Source: an uncultured Eubacteriales bacterium (lineage in GTDB: Bacteria; Bacillota; Clostridia; Christensenellales; Borkfalkiaceae). Taken from it: DNA of 12,623 nucleotides. The position numbers and the translations under genes are program-made. Positions 12,248 through 12,623 of the stretch are shown piece after piece (position 1 is the first letter of the stretch; every line of letters begins with the position of its first letter). The DNA lies in contig CACXHH010000100.1 of the NCBI GenBank assembly GCA_902767455.1, positions 1-12,623 of the forward strand, given 5' to 3'. Under the pieces are notes generated by a model. That model was not told the DNA's origin. It was given only the letters and a program-made list of their open reading frames with translations, and searched no databases.

Positions 12248-12623
12248 ATGGAAAAACTGAAAGAGAAAACGTTTACGGGTGAACGCGCCCTGTTTTTTGC
12301 CCGCGATCTCGAAATCGAAAACTGCGTCTTTCGCGACGGCGAATCGCCGCTTAAAGAAAGCGACGGTATCACGCTCGAAAACTGCTCTTTCGAGTGGAAG
12401 TACCCCGTATGGTATTCAAAAAACGTAAAGCTCAAAAACTGTACTTTCAAGGAAACGGCAAGGTCGGGCGTGTGGTACACGAAGAATATTGCTTTTGAAA
12501 ACTGCGAACTCTATTCGCCAAAGACCTTTCGCCGCGCCGAAAAAATACTTTTGAAAAACGTAAATATGCCCAACGCCCACGAAACTTTGTGGAGCTGCGA
12601 CGGGGTGACTATTGAAAACGTCA
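12248..12623 (+). CDS. DUF3737 family protein, beta-helix-like (partial, runs off the right edge)
   Basis: The frame from ATG 12248 is open for 125 codons to the window end. It begins with a KTFTGERALFFARDLEIENC block that matches the start of DUF3737 proteins. A repeat of about 20 residues with the pattern hydrophobic-x-hydrophobic-E/K-N-C/V-x-F recurs at about 21-28, 41-48, 60-67, 81-88, 100-107 and 120 onward. This is the look of a right-handed parallel beta-helix, with stacked Asn and small residues at the turns. There is no signal peptide, so it is probably cytoplasmic. The biochemical role is unknown; beta-helices of this kind often bind or process carbohydrate. The family is about 280 residues long, so over half is missing here. 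The minus-strand ORF over this region is a shadow. Confidence 0.88.
   Translation, partial: MEKLKEKTFTGERALFFARDLEIENCVFRDGESPLKESDGITLENCSFEWKYPVWYSKNVKLKNCTFKETARSGVWYTKNIAFENCELYSPKTFRRAEKILLKNVNMPNAHETLWSCDGVTIENV

Noticed and set aside
12223..12480. 85-codon minus-strand ORF
   Set aside because: It is antisense to the DUF3737 gene, which has a start, a promoter and clear family motifs.

Overview
The window looks like a chromosomal stretch of an anaerobic, gut-type member of the Clostridia (Bacillota), possibly near Christensenellales or Oscillospirales. That placement is an inference, not a database result. It rests on clean sigma-A promoters (TTGACA/TATAAT-like, 16-18 bp spacers), intrinsic hairpin-T terminators in most gaps, and families common in Clostridia: an EF-G-like paralogue, DUF4037, DUF3737, a YczE/DUF6198-type membrane protein, and a lipoprotein with an HEH...CxxCG module. 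No rRNA, tRNA, CRISPR array or complete mobile element was found.

Layout. 1-457 is AT-rich and largely non-coding. It holds the possible tail of a foreign-looking ORF, three hairpins (two of them strong terminators) and a strong promoter. 458-3438 is a two-gene plus-strand unit: an EF-G-like translation GTPase with non-canonical G3 and G4 motifs, then, 2 nt later, a PfkB-family sugar kinase, closed by a GC-rich hairpin. A YgjP-type metalloprotease (3522-4235) follows. 4326-6037 is a second two-gene operon with its own consensus promoter: a TPR-like protein overlapping (ATGA) a DUF4037 nucleotidyltransferase-like protein. It ends in a hairpin that also serves minus-strand mnmA (tRNA 2-thiouridylase). 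The 3' end of mnmA lies in a heptanucleotide repeat.

Upstream of mnmA, on the minus strand, is an AraC-family regulator. It diverges from the most unusual gene here (8436-10823), a 795-residue lipoprotein. By motif spacing this carries a type I 3-dehydroquinase-like (class I aldolase fold) barrel with the Schiff-base Lys, His, Arg and Gln retained but other substrate residues missing. A C-terminal beta-sandwich resembles a laminin-G/concanavalin domain. Two near-identical 12-bp direct repeats 22 bp apart lie in the shared intergenic region, as expected for an AraC-type activator.

10942-12037 holds two minus-strand membrane protein genes, each with its own promoter: a two-helix small protein whose promoter contains a 19-bp perfect palindrome resembling a PerR/Fur-family box, and a six-helix YczE-like protein. 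The window ends inside a DUF3737 beta-helix gene read rightwards.

How the genes relate: most units are independent housekeeping or accessory functions. The best candidate for an undescribed local system is the AraC regulator plus the secreted aldolase-fold lipoprotein, probably an inducible surface activity on a carbohydrate or other small carbon compound. The TPR-DUF4037 pair is the second candidate.
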